From: Bacillota bacterium
GTDB lineage: Bacteria > Bacillota > Bacilli > Alicyclobacillales > SLC66
Assembly (NCBI GenBank): GCA_021846285.1
Contig: JAJZCB010000001.1
Span: 53,460 to 117,459, forward strand
Direction: 5' to 3'
Length of the DNA stretch: 64,000 bases
Part shown: piece by piece, positions 16,778 to 25,970 of the stretch
Layout: the number at the start of each line of letters is the position of its first letter
Numbering within the stretch: the first letter of the stretch is position 1
Notes under the pieces: model-generated
What the model saw: the letters and a program-made list of their open reading frames with translations, nothing else
Database searches by the model: none
What the model was told of the DNA's origin: nothing
Made by a program: the position numbers and the translations under genes

Positions 16778-18625
16778 ATGAAACCCCGGTATGTTACCTT
16801 AGACAAAGTGCTTGACGCCGATCCACGAACAGGACAAATCACAATCAATGGAGAGCGAATGATCCTGTGGTCAACTGCAGCATTGGGACTTCTGCGCCGA
16901 GATCTGGTGATGACTCTTGGGTTAGATAGGGCCAAGGGATTTTTAATGCGCTATGGGTGGTCGGCAGGGCAGCATGATGCCCTGATGGTCATGCGCGCCT
17001 TTTCCGATTACCCGATCGAGGAGTTAATCGCGGCAGGTCCCGCTATGCATACGGTAGAGGGTATTGTCACCGTTCAGCCGGGGAAACTGGAGGTTGACGA
17101 GGAAAAGGGGTATCTGAGTTACGATGGGTTATGGTTGAATTCCTTTGAAGCGGACGAGCATATATCATGTTTCGGTTTCAGCGAGCAGACGGTTTGTTGG
17201 ACTCTTACGGGGTATGCCAGCGGCTATTTGTCGACTATTTTTAAGCGGCAGGTTGTTGCCATCGAACCCAAATGCCGCGGTCGTGGCGAGGACATTTGCA
17301 CTTACCATGCATTGACGGTAGAACATGCCGATGAAAGGGCTTTTGCCGAACTTCCGTACTACGAGGACGAGTCGTTGGTCAAGGAATTGGAGAGAGCCCA
17401 CGACTTATTGCAAGAGAAGAACCGATTATTGGAACAGGTGCAAGAGTTGCAAAATCACATCAATCGCGTGCTGCTACGTCAACACGACCTGGGGGATCTC
17501 GTTCGAGTGGTGGGTGAATATTTAGCTCGGACTGCTTGCGTCGAGGAGCCGCGGACTGGGTTGATTGCCGCTTATTGGTCGAATGCTGAAGATGAGGCGG
17601 TTTGGAGACTGTGGCGAAGTTCCGCATCGACCAGGAAAAATGCGACAAATCACGTGATGGATGTGGGCGGAATCGACAAGTATCTGTCACAGAGCGCACT
17701 GGTTACCGCCGGAGAGACGGTTGGAAGACTGGTTCTGATTGGCAATGAGCCGCTTACAGAAGGGGAAACTTTACTAACCGGACGCGTGGAAGAGTTACTC
17801 TCGATAGAGCTTTTCCAGAACCGTCTGTTATTGAGGGCTAGCCATCAGAATGAGGAGGATGTGTTTCGCCTGTTGCTTGAAGAAGGTGCGGGCAGTTCCC
17901 CCGAACTTACCAGGCGATATAGGCAATTTGGATTGTTGGAAGAAGCGAATCCACGAATCGTATTGGTCCGATTGGACCAATGCAGCCAGTTGGAGGAGGT
18001 CCTGAGCCGATTGGAGGAATTGAAGACGGGCCATGTTCCATTTGTCTACAAAGGAGACTGCCTGTTCGCCGTGTCCAAGCAGGCCCTGATAGAGAGACGG
18101 GCGGGAGTGCCAGAGTTTCTCGAATATGTTCGTTCCACCGTGGAACTCCGACTGAAAGGACTTAAGACTGTTGTTACAGTCGGCCGTGCGGTGCAAAAAT
18201 GGGCGGAATTGTCACAGAGCTACAAGGATGCTTCTGACATTGCCGGGCTATTGGTGCGCGCGGGTGCGTTGGGAGCCGCGAGTGCCAACACCGGATACTT
18301 TGAGGCCTTCGAATCGTGTCTGTTATTCATTCGCGGGGCCGAGAATAGGGAGCTGCTGCAGATGTACGCTAGAATCATCACTCCTCTGGCTAAGACGGAT
18401 GAGGAGCGCAATACGGGCCTGATTTGCACTGCGCATGAATTTCTTGGTTCTAACGGTAATTACGCAAAAACTGCAGAAGTGCTTCACATTTCAGTGGCGG
18501 GCCTGCGGTATCGTTTGGATAAAATCGCATCCCTCACGGGAACTGACTGGAGTAATGTGAATGATCGGGTGAACTTGTACGTAACCCTGAATTTGCATTA
18601 TGGGCTACAGGGGCGCCGTTATTGA
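16778..18625 (+). CDS. Aromatic-responsive regulator: XylR-N/V4R sensor with PucR-type HTH
   Basis: The 615-aa product begins with a DmpR/XylR-like effector region (residues ~1-200). It includes the activator-of-phenolics part (RMILWSTAALGLLRRDL) and a V4R domain whose cysteines occur in EPKCRGRGEDICTYH. A coiled-coil linker (~205-235) follows, then a GAF- or PucR-like middle. The C-terminus is a PucR/CdaR helix-turn-helix (NGNYAKTAEVLHISVAGLRYRLDKI). The AAA+ sigma-54 domain of DmpR is missing, which fits the sigma-A-type -10 boxes of the three cluster promoters. The conserved ATTCRTATGAAT palindrome is its likely operator (inference). ATG after GAGGG. It ends the cluster and is followed by a terminator. 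Confidence 0.85.
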   Translation: MKPRYVTLDKVLDADPRTGQITINGERMILWSTAALGLLRRDLVMTLGLDRAKGFLMRYGWSAGQHDALMVMRAFSDYPIEELIAAGPAMHTVEGIVTVQPGKLEVDEEKGYLSYDGLWLNSFEADEHISCFGFSEQTVCWTLTGYASGYLSTIFKRQVVAIEPKCRGRGEDICTYHALTVEHADERAFAELPYYEDESLVKELERAHDLLQEKNRLLEQVQELQNHINRVLLRQHDLGDLVRVVGEYLARTACVEEPRTGLIAAYWSNAEDEAVWRLWRSSASTRKNATNHVMDVGGIDKYLSQSALVTAGETVGRLVLIGNEPLTEGETLLTGRVEELLSIELFQNRLLLRASHQNEEDVFRLLLEEGAGSSPELTRRYRQFGLLEEANPRIVLVRLDQCSQLEEVLSRLEELKTGHVPFVYKGDCLFAVSKQALIERRAGVPEFLEYVRSTVELRLKGLKTVVTVGRAVQKWAELSQSYKDASDIAGLLVRAGALGAASANTGYFEAFESCLLFIRGAENRELLQMYARIITPLAKTDEERNTGLICTAHEFLGSNGNYAKTAEVLHISVAGLRYRLDKIASLTGTDWSNVNDRVNLYVTLNLHYGLQGRRY

Positions 18626-18626
18626 T

Positions 18627-18660
18627 GGAACGCGTCTGCGCACAGACGTTCCTTCTATTT
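18627..18660 (+). terminator. Rho-independent terminator after the regulator
   Basis: GGAACG(CG)TCTG pairs with CAGACGTTCC around a CGCA loop with a 2-nt bulge, followed by TTCTATTT. It starts 2 nt beyond the regulator stop codon. Confidence 0.75.
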
Positions 18661-18677
18661 CGGGGGAGGACTCATTA

Positions 18678-18824
18678 GTGAAAATCACGTTCAAGGGGGT
18701 AGGCAGCACCGTTTTTGCCAAGAATGTGCTGGACGACTGCATGCTGACACCCAGTCTGCCATGCAATTGTATTTGTTCTGGTCAAATGCATCGGTCGAAT
18801 CAAAAGCAGAATGCCCTGCCATGA
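18678..18824 (+). pseudogene. Short open frame, probably a truncated gene
   Basis: GTG start with a strong GGGGGAGGA site 7 nt upstream. The beginning (KITFKGVGSTVFAKNVLDD) reads like a genuine protein start, but the frame becomes low-complexity and stops after 48 codons. I do not recognise the family. It lies between the cluster terminator and an IS630 insertion, where other genes are also broken. Confidence 0.3.
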
Positions 18825-18885
18825 CAATTTGATGATACGTGATCTGAGCTGTGAACCGGCCAAAACGTCTATACGTTGCAAGCAG

Positions 18886-18996
18886 TCAACGAAGATAGAC
18901 GCAAGCAATCAGCAGGCCACCCTCCACCAACTGACTGAGGTGATCACTGGCGGTGGAAGGTGAGACGCTCGCTGCTTGTGCGAGGTCGCCGGCTGG
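18886..18996 (-). pseudogene. ArsR-type HTH regulator fragment
   Basis: On the minus strand, PAGDLAQAASVSPSTASDHL followed by SQLVEGGLLIACVYLR is a typical ArsR-family winged-helix segment. The frame begins abruptly at a TAG next to the IS630 target TA (18998-18999). The N-terminal part is not found on the far side of the IS, so the gene was truncated before or during that insertion. Confidence 0.55.
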
Positions 18997-18999
18997 CTA

Positions 19000-20243
19000 G
19001 TAGATCATTCTGTAAATACGGCTATCATATAACCGTTTCCTTGGCGGCGGATTCCGGTCGATACTTCCACCGAAACGGCACGGGATTCTCGTTGATCTCG
19101 TCCAGGTACTGTTCGATCCGTTGTCGCAGTTCTTCTTTCGATGTCACCCAGATTCCGCGCAACATGCTCTTACTCATCTTCGCGAAAAACGACTCGATGA
19201 TATTCAGCCACGACGCGTGTTTCGGCGTGAACACAAACTCGAACCGGTTCGGCACACTCTGCAAATAGGCCCGCGTCTCCTTGGACGTGTGCGCCGAGTG
19301 GTTGTCCAGGATCATCTGTATCTTCACCTCGGGCTGGTACAGACCGTCGAGCTTCTGCAAAAACGCCACGAATTTCTGGCTGCAATGCCGATCCTCCACC
19401 GTGCCAATCACCGTTCCCGTTACTAGGTCGATGCCCGCCAGCACACTGAGTGTGCCATGCCGTACGTACTCGTAGTCTCGCCCCACACACGGGTGCTTGC
19501 CTGACTGTGGCGGCAAATCCGGCGCCGTCGTGCCGATCGCCTGAATGCCCGGCTTCTCGTCGTACGACACGCTCACGATGGTACGCAAATCCGGTTTTCC
19601 TTGTTCCAGCGTCCATTCGGCCTGTTGAACCACCACCAAGACCTGCGCCATCTTCTCGTCAAAGTCCGGGTCCCGCCGTTCGAGGTAGTAGCGGATCTTG
19701 TGCGGCTTGATGTCGCGCTCCGACAACAGTTCAGAAATCGTGCTAATCCCAATGCGAATCACGCTCGGATGCCCCACTTCGACGGCGTGTTGCCGGACGT
19801 GCTGTTGTAGCAGGCGCACCGTCCACCACTCGTAGGAGTACCCCAAATCCTTTGGTTTCTGACAGGCCAATGAGACGATCCACGTCTGCGCCTCCGGTGT
19901 GATGTCAGCCGGGCGCCCGCTGCGCTGCAGATCATCGAGAGCGGCCACGACGCCCAGTTCCAGCGCTTTGTTGAGGAGTCGGTACACGGTGGTGATATGG
20001 GTGCGCGACTCCTGAGCCAGAGTCTTTGGCGGCACGCCATCGACGAGTCGGAGTAACAGATGGGCTCGTTCCACGCGCCGGACAGACTCCGTCCGAGACA
20101 CAGACAGGCGCAGTAGGAGATCGCGATCTTCCTGATTCAACACAAGCGGTGTTTTCGAGCAACGAAAAGGCATTGGAATCCCCTCCTATAAAAAGAGGAT
20201 ATCGCAAATCTCATATATTAGCAATACTTAACGAACGATCTGC
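19000..20243 (-). mobile_element. IS630-family insertion sequence with terminal inverted repeats
   Basis: The left end GTAGATCATTCTGTAAATAC and the complement of the right end GCAGATCGTTCGTTAAGTAT form imperfect terminal repeats of roughly 33 nt. TA dinucleotides flank both ends (18998-18999 and 20244-20245), the expected IS630 target duplication. Length is 1,244 nt and it contains one transposase gene. Confidence 0.85.
19025..20173 (-). CDS. IS630-family transposase
   Basis: The 382-aa product has an N-terminal double helix-turn-helix (residues ~30-110, with PPKTLAQESRTHITTVYRLL) and a DDE catalytic domain. The acidic residues sit in SYDEKPG, LDNHSAHTS and NIIESFF. Start ATG 20173 follows ATAGGAGGGG. 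The frame is intact and the element has recognisable ends, so it may still be mobile. It lies opposite in direction to the surrounding genes and interrupts the region between a truncated ArsR gene and a 35-nt repeat. Confidence 0.92.
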   Translation of the reverse strand: MPFRCSKTPLVLNQEDRDLLLRLSVSRTESVRRVERAHLLLRLVDGVPPKTLAQESRTHITTVYRLLNKALELGVVAALDDLQRSGRPADITPEAQTWIVSLACQKPKDLGYSYEWWTVRLLQQHVRQHAVEVGHPSVIRIGISTISELLSERDIKPHKIRYYLERRDPDFDEKMAQVLVVVQQAEWTLEQGKPDLRTIVSVSYDEKPGIQAIGTTAPDLPPQSGKHPCVGRDYEYVRHGTLSVLAGIDLVTGTVIGTVEDRHCSQKFVAFLQKLDGLYQPEVKIQMILDNHSAHTSKETRAYLQSVPNRFEFVFTPKHASWLNIIESFFAKMSKSMLRGIWVTSKEELRQRIEQYLDEINENPVPFRWKYRPESAAKETVI

Positions 20244-20278
20244 TAGGTTGTATGTATTGAGGATTTTATCATTGCGCA
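20244..20278 (+). repeat. 35-nt intergenic repeat, copy A
   Basis: TAGGTTGTATGTATTGAGGA followed by TTTTATCATTGCGCA. It is nearly identical to 31632-31667, apart from a 1-nt length difference and a few substitutions. It lies at the right edge of the IS630 element and upstream of a GNAT pseudogene. Confidence 0.6.
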
Positions 20279-20402
20279 TACGGGTCCATAAACGCAACAC
20301 GTCTTTTTCAGGTAATGGACAGTTATCAGCAAGAATAATTTTCGAAATTAACTGCTATATACTAACAAGTCTTGAGATTATTGCATTATAGCGGATTTTT
20401 TG

Positions 20403-20840
20403 GTGAAAATTATATCAGAGCGGTATTCCAATGAAGGTGAGTTCGTTAGAAGAACGTTGATCGAGTATAACGCCATACATACTCCGAAGGAAGTACCTCA
20501 GAATTTCGAAGAGGTGAATCAAGTACTGATAGATGATGAGGGAATCATTCGCGGTGGCATTTTAGCCGCTGTAATGTGGAACTTCATGCACGTGGATATA
20601 ATCTGGGTTGGCGAATCTCTACGCGGCAATGGGCATGGCAGTTAGCTCTTGTCAGTGGCAGAGCAGCGCGCCATTGAACGAGGATGTGTTTGTGTTGAAC
20701 TTGACACCTTCAGTTTCCAAGCCCCCAAGTTTTACAAGAGACGTGGTTATGAGGTAGTCGGTACATTGGAGTATCTTCCAGGAAAGTTTGCTCGGCACTA
20801 TTTGGTCAAGCGGTTAGATTGTGGTGCTGTTTACGCATGA
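20403..20840 (+). pseudogene. GNAT-family N-acetyltransferase interrupted by one stop codon
   Basis: A single frame encodes a full-length GNAT protein of about 145 aa, broken by TAG at 20643-20645. The stop falls in the acetyl-CoA loop, read as RGNGHGS-stop-LLSVAEQRA, where relatives have Glu or Lys. The C-terminal LDTFSFQAPKFYKRRGYEVV is highly typical. A single G-to-T change (GAG to TAG) would explain it. Start GTG 20403 or TTG 20400, with no clear ribosome site. Confidence 0.75.
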
Positions 20841-21297
20841 CGTTCACCTGTTGTTTGCCAGCCCGGTTTGATCGCGTCGATCCGAACTCAAGCTGCCCTT
20901 TTTGTTTTCGTTGGTCATAGCGCAGCGTACGGTAGTTGTACACGATCTTGTGACTGGCCGCCGGGTGATTGGGGATGTCCGGGGAACTGTCAACCTGCGC
21001 CATGCGCTGATACGAAGCATTGGGGAAGTAGCCGTCAGGCACCACGCAGCGCACGTATCCGCCGGGCTTCAGAAATTCATGGCAGATGCGGGCCGCCCTT
21101 GTCCCCTCGTCCTCGGTCAGGTGCTCCCATACATGCTCGGCAAGGATGGCCGTCAGCGATCCTGGAGCAAACTGGCGCAGCCAGTCATCGCGCTGCAGAA
21201 GGTTCAAGTCGTCTTCCTGGGTATGAAGCCAGCCTAGGTTGTTGTGCGCGTAATCGCCAGCGCCGATCACGACGCGAATGTCCCTGCCGTTTGTCAT
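20806..21297 (-). pseudogene. SAM-dependent methyltransferase-like gene with a damaged 3' part
   Basis: The leftward frame starts at ATG 21297 (AGAGGTG upstream) and encodes VVIGAGDYAHNNLGWLHTQE, AEHVWEHL and FLKPGGYVRCVVPDG. These are class I methyltransferase motifs of a family that normally continues for some 50 residues after YNYRTL. Here that stretch is missing. The text jumps to RYDQRKQKGQLEF, resembling the family's extreme C-terminus, and the ending is then frameshifted (another frame reads DAIKPG). An internal deletion plus frameshift is the simplest explanation. Confidence 0.6.
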
Positions 21298-21378
21298 CCC
21301 TGACACCTCTCACAGCATGGTATCACGCGACAATGGCTTGTTCGGTCAATGTGTCGTGATCGTATAGAATCTACTGAT

Positions 21379-22380
21379 CTACTGCTGTTGATCCACGTCC
21401 CACACGGCGCTGGCCAATTCCTCTATTGTGCGCGCCAGAGCGAAAGCTGGGTTCGCGGCAAACAGATCCTTCACGACACAACTCTCATACAACCAGGTAT
21501 AATCCATCGCGCGCTGTGCAAAATCACGCAGCACCGTCCTGCCCGGTTCATAGGCGTCGAGACAAATCCGCAGGAGACGCTTGTCACAGCGAAACAATCC
21601 AATATGCAACGGCACAAAGTCGTAGATCGGGTCGCCCACCTTGACATCTCCGAAATCGATGACGCCTGTGAATCTCCATCCCGCGGCTTCTTGCACACCA
21701 AAGAGGTGATCGGCATTCAGATCGCCATGGAGAAGATGGCACGCCTGATGCGGATCGAATGGCAGCGCAGTGGACTCCACTCGCGCCTTGATCATGGGCC
21801 GCATATGGAACGGCGCCGCGTCCAGGGCGCCTGGCATGCACATGGCGCGTCGGCGACGCTCCAACAGTTCGCCAAAATCATGCCAGTGCGCGGCGAGAAC
21901 CCCCTCCGACGAGAGTCGCTGCGAATGAAACTGGCGCAACAGCACACCCGCTGCGGCTGCGGCGTGAACCCGATCTTCCCACGCGTGAGGTTCCGTTTCG
22001 CCAAAGCTCGATCCTTCTACGACAGTGGTGATAAGATACGGCCAGCGCCACTGGCCATCCTGCACTGGGAACAGATCGCCAGACCCCACGAGTGCGGCAG
22101 CGGACACAAATGAATCCAGAGTCAGTCGATCATACACGGCTTTTTCTCTGATTGCGGATTGCGAACCCTGAAAAAGGTGGGTAAAGAACTTCACCACAAA
22201 GCGTTCATCGACAATAAAGACCGGGTGCGTGCCGGGCAGTGTTTCTCGCACTCGACCCGCGCCCGGCAGGTTGTGGCGCCGAATCACCTCCGACACGTAG
22301 GGATGCCAGTAGTCTGCATCCGCGAAGCATTGCCCATATGCGGTCACGTCGGCAAATAGGGGTCGTTTCAGGGATTCCAT
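21379..22380 (-). CDS. Aminoglycoside phosphotransferase-like (APH-fold) kinase
   Basis: The 333-aa product has a kinase-like fold. VDERFVVKFF holds the ATP-binding lysine, LLHGDLNADHL is the Brenner-type catalytic loop with its Asp, and VIDFGDVKVGDPIYDF supplies the metal-binding Asp. Such proteins phosphorylate aminoglycosides, macrolides, homoserine, choline or other small molecules; the substrate cannot be told from sequence. ATG 22380 is preceded by GAGGAGGTG. Monocistronic and leftward. Nothing nearby suggests a resistance cassette specifically. Confidence 0.85.
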   Translation of the reverse strand: MESLKRPLFADVTAYGQCFADADYWHPYVSEVIRRHNLPGAGRVRETLPGTHPVFIVDERFVVKFFTHLFQGSQSAIREKAVYDRLTLDSFVSAAALVGSGDLFPVQDGQWRWPYLITTVVEGSSFGETEPHAWEDRVHAAAAAGVLLRQFHSQRLSSEGVLAAHWHDFGELLERRRRAMCMPGALDAAPFHMRPMIKARVESTALPFDPHQACHLLHGDLNADHLFGVQEAAGWRFTGVIDFGDVKVGDPIYDFVPLHIGLFRCDKRLLRICLDAYEPGRTVLRDFAQRAMDYTWLYESCVVKDLFAANPAFALARTIEELASAVWDVDQQQ

Positions 22381-22557
22381 GTACTCACCTCCTCAAGGGG
22401 GATTCCATGGCCGTTTGCTATGATGAATCTGACACGCAGGAGCCAATTTGAAGATCCGCCGTCCTGATACGATATACAGTGTAACGCATTGGTAGGCTTC
22501 CCTGTTTTGTCGTGGCCACGGTTAAGAGAATAAAGTCAAATAGAGAGGGGACGCACC

Positions 22558-23298
22558 GTGCTCGGACGAACGCATTTGGCCATTGGGGCAGGCGCTGCCT
22601 TTCTATTGGCGCCCCTAGTTTTATCAACGGCGAGTATTCCCCTTGAGCATGCGCTCACGGTAGGCAACTGGGCGGGTGTCACGCATACGGCAGAGCTGCT
22701 CGTCGCTACGCTGGTGGGTAGCGTGGCGCCCGACCTGGACGAGGTGCATTCTCTGCTCGCCAAAAAGGCCGAAATGGCAGGTCGCCTGATCCTGATCGCC
22801 CTGCTTGCCGCCGTCACCTTGTGGGCGCACATCGCCCTGACCCCGCTCGGTTGGGTGGGCTGGAGTTTTCTTGCGTTTTCCATGCTCACGCGTGCGAACT
22901 GGGCGCGTAAGGTAGCGCTCCTGGCACTGGCAGCGGGGGCTATTTATGCCGCTGGGCTGGGTGTAATGAGCACGGCAGGTGGCATCGGACTTGCCCTGTG
23001 GTGCATTGGCGCGGCGTTCACGTCACATCGGACATGGACGCATAGTCTGGCGGGACTGGCGAGTCTTATTCCAGAGGGCATAGGAATGATGAACTACGGA
23101 ATGGCCCTGTGGGCAATAGGATTCGTGATCGGATACGTTTTGCACCTGATTGCGGATTTCGTGTCGGGTGGTGTGCCTCTCTTCTATCCACTGGGCAAGA
23201 AGCGACTAGGTTTTCGTCTCGTACGCACAGGTGGATGGACGGATCACGCCATCGGCGCGGGTGCGACATTTGTCGCTTTAGCCACACTATTTTTGTAG
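22558..23298 (+). CDS. YdjM/DUF457-type membrane-bound metal-dependent hydrolase
   Basis: The 246-aa protein has five or six hydrophobic helices. The family hallmarks are GRTHLAIGAG near the N-terminus, PDLDEVHSLLAKK, HRTWTHSLAGL and LHLIADFVSGGVPLFYPLGKKR; these His and Asp residues are thought to bind metal. It sits in the cytoplasmic membrane; the physiological substrate is unknown, and relatives are linked to envelope or DNA-damage responses. GTG 22558 follows AGAGAGGGG. Confidence 0.85.
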   Translation: MLGRTHLAIGAGAAFLLAPLVLSTASIPLEHALTVGNWAGVTHTAELLVATLVGSVAPDLDEVHSLLAKKAEMAGRLILIALLAAVTLWAHIALTPLGWVGWSFLAFSMLTRANWARKVALLALAAGAIYAAGLGVMSTAGGIGLALWCIGAAFTSHRTWTHSLAGLASLIPEGIGMMNYGMALWAIGFVIGYVLHLIADFVSGGVPLFYPLGKKRLGFRLVRTGGWTDHAIGAGATFVALATLFL

Positions 23299-23481
23299 GT
23301 AGACCGACATGCGCGCTTACCGCGGCGTCAGCAGTAGCATGAAAAGCCTAAACTCGATCAGGAGCGCGGATGTCGGGAAGACGGGCCTGCGGATATTTCG
23401 GCATAGGGGGGCAGGGTACTGAAATTCGTCAAACATCTACCGCTTCCACTCTCGGGAAAGTCACTTCCTTTCACGTGGCCG

Positions 23482-25896
23482 TTGTTTGTTTACATGGTAC
23501 TTGGGATGGTCGTGTTATTTCTCCTGTTTTTGTTGCGGCGAAAGGCATTATCTATGTTTCGTATGATTCTCGTTGTTCTGGGAATCACTCTTCCCGTCCT
23601 CGCTTGGTGGTCACTCAGTCGAGGTCTGCGTATGTGGCAACAAAGCACACGCGTACGTTCGACTGTCTTTCCCGGATTCCCACTTGGTTCTGTGTCCGGC
23701 GGGTCTATCTCTGCCAGCCACTTTACTGCTTTTAACCCGGCTGCCGGTCTGAATCCGGATCTGGTGGCGCTCACGCTGCTTGCGGGTGTGGCCATCGCTA
23801 TTGGATACGCCATCTACAAACTGACAACGCCCACCACTCGAATGCGCGCATGGCAAGCTCTATGGGGTGAATCGAGAAGAGATCGTAGCGCAGTGATGTC
23901 TGGTGACTACGAACTGATCGGCATGGAACTCGGCATCCGCAAGGACAGCGGTCGATCCATCCGAATCGATGGGAAGGATCGGTTCATCAATACTCTCGTG
24001 GTGGGCAGTATCGGAACGGGCAAGACGAGCCGCATTCTTACGAAAGGGGCCTATCAGGATCTGCTTGCCATCGCGCGGGGCGTGCCGCTCGATGGCATCG
24101 TGATGGATCCAGACGGCGGGTTTGTTGACAGTGTGTTGGCACTGGCTGAACGGCTCCATATCCCCGCGTCTGTGATTGATTTGCGCAGTGAAGCGCAGAA
24201 GCGAAGCAACGTCTCTTTCAATCCCTTCGCGGGCGGAGACTTATCCGACATCATCGACAACGTGCGCGCCGTCCTAAAGGAGCAAATGGGTCACCAAGAA
24301 GGCTTTTTCCAAGTCGCACAAGATGACCTAGTGCGCACAGTCATTCAGGTACAGGCGCCACTGTGGCCGGACACCGACTTTGTGAAGTTTGCCGAGTTAA
24401 TCACAGATCCGCTGCATTTTCGGGCGATTTGCCAAATGGTCGTCCGACACGCGGTCCATCGCACAGAAGCACCGGGCAAGAAGAAAAAGGGAGAGTCCGA
24501 CGACTTCGAGGCCATGTGGCGCGTCGAGGAGCCCTACGTGAAGGCGCGGTATGACGACATGGCGCCGTATTTGCAGTCGGTGGTGCTATTGGCGGCAAGG
24601 AGTTTCCTGATCGACACAAGGTCGGAGCAAAAGTTGGAACACCTGGAGAAGGTGACCAAGGGGCTCAAGATGGTCGTCAGCGAACTGTCGACGAACGCCA
24701 AGATGCGCGAAGTGCTCGGCCAAAGCTCGCTCTCGGCCTTTGATTTTCGCTCGTTTTTCTCTGCCACTTCGGAGTCGGGTCGGGTGGTGGCGGTTGTGAC
24801 CGGGAATCGGCCCATTGGGAACCTGTTTGGCAAGCTGTATCTGGTCAGTCTCAAGATGTACGCCTTGAGCCGACCGGGCAACGAGAATAGTCGCAGACCC
24901 GTGTACGTCTGGATCGACGAATTCCACCGCTTCGCGACCGACTCGCTGGCCGACTGGTTTGCACAGGGGCGAAAGTATCGGACTGCAATTCACGTCGCGA
25001 TTCAGACGCGTGCCCAGCTTGAGTTGCGCGCCAATCCGGGGTTTATCGACGTCGTGGAAGGCAGTTGCCGCAATAAGGTCTATTTCCCGACGCCCGCCCC
25101 GCAGGATGCACAGTATCTGCAAGAGGCGCTCGGCACGGTAGCGGCGATGAAAGAGACGGTGTCGCACAATCGGATTACGTGGTTTGACGAGCGTCGGCTC
25201 GATCCGAAAGTGAGTGCAAGGGAGCAGATCGATCCACGGTTTCGCATCGAGCATCTGCTGTTCTCGCTGCGAAAGGACGAAGCCGTATTTCTCATGACCG
25301 TCGACAATCAGGCACAGGTTCCGACCATCGGGTATACGTCGTATGCCGATGAGTGGCTGCAAGGGAGGCGACTCCCGGACGTTGCGATTTCAAGGCCAGG
25401 AGCAATACGCGGGGGAGAGCAGGAGGCGATCGAAGCCACTGACGACCGCGTTAAAACAGATGGCGTCAAACATCAGCCATTCTTCGCGAGTCCATACGCA
25501 GATCCAAATGAGCGCCTGCCCATGTCCAGTCAACCTGTATCCACAGCTTCTGAGCGGACTATTTCAGAGAAGAGTCAACTGGAACAAGTGGTGGCCCATG
25601 TGATCGTTCCAGACCAACCTGCGATGGCTATAGAGAAATACCATCAGTCTGCCCTGACGGAGTTGGCTATGTCGCCTTCGTCGACCGATACGAAGGAGGA
25701 GCAACAAACGACGTCCGCCATCACATCAGAGACCGCACTCATCAAACAACAGAAGCCCAGAATCCAAAAGCCAAAAGTTTGCCCGTCTTGTCCGTCCGGC
25801 ATCTTGCATTTGACCGATGACACACGAAAGTGGCGCTGTGACAAATGTGGATTTGAACGTAGAAACCGTTCCACATCTGCGGTGGCATCCGGTTGA
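23482..25896 (+). CDS. VirD4/TraD-like type IV coupling protein
   Basis: The protein of at least 804 aa has two N-terminal membrane segments. Its ATPase domain carries Walker A GSIGTGKTS near residue 178 and Walker B VWIDEFHRF near 475. Coupling proteins link relaxosome DNA to the type IV secretion channel during conjugation. The C-terminal ~150 residues are low-complexity and end in a zinc ribbon (CPSCPSG ... CDKCG), an unusual addition. The start is uncertain: TTG 23482 has no ribosome site, whereas the frame stays open upstream to a CTG at 23419 preceded by AGGGGGGCAGGG. No relaxase is seen nearby. Confidence 0.82.
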   Translation: MFVYMVLGMVVLFLLFLLRRKALSMFRMILVVLGITLPVLAWWSLSRGLRMWQQSTRVRSTVFPGFPLGSVSGGSISASHFTAFNPAAGLNPDLVALTLLAGVAIAIGYAIYKLTTPTTRMRAWQALWGESRRDRSAVMSGDYELIGMELGIRKDSGRSIRIDGKDRFINTLVVGSIGTGKTSRILTKGAYQDLLAIARGVPLDGIVMDPDGGFVDSVLALAERLHIPASVIDLRSEAQKRSNVSFNPFAGGDLSDIIDNVRAVLKEQMGHQEGFFQVAQDDLVRTVIQVQAPLWPDTDFVKFAELITDPLHFRAICQMVVRHAVHRTEAPGKKKKGESDDFEAMWRVEEPYVKARYDDMAPYLQSVVLLAARSFLIDTRSEQKLEHLEKVTKGLKMVVSELSTNAKMREVLGQSSLSAFDFRSFFSATSESGRVVAVVTGNRPIGNLFGKLYLVSLKMYALSRPGNENSRRPVYVWIDEFHRFATDSLADWFAQGRKYRTAIHVAIQTRAQLELRANPGFIDVVEGSCRNKVYFPTPAPQDAQYLQEALGTVAAMKETVSHNRITWFDERRLDPKVSAREQIDPRFRIEHLLFSLRKDEAVFLMTVDNQAQVPTIGYTSYADEWLQGRRLPDVAISRPGAIRGGEQEAIEATDDRVKTDGVKHQPFFASPYADPNERLPMSSQPVSTASERTISEKSQLEQVVAHVIVPDQPAMAIEKYHQSALTELAMSPSSTDTKEEQQTTSAITSETALIKQQKPRIQKPKVCPSCPSGILHLTDDTRKWRCDKCGFERRNRSTSAVASG

Positions 25897-25970
25897 CAGG
25901 AACGTGAGAAATGTAATCTGACTCGCCATGATACCCTCGTTCTAGTAAAGAACAGAAGCGGAGGGGTTAT

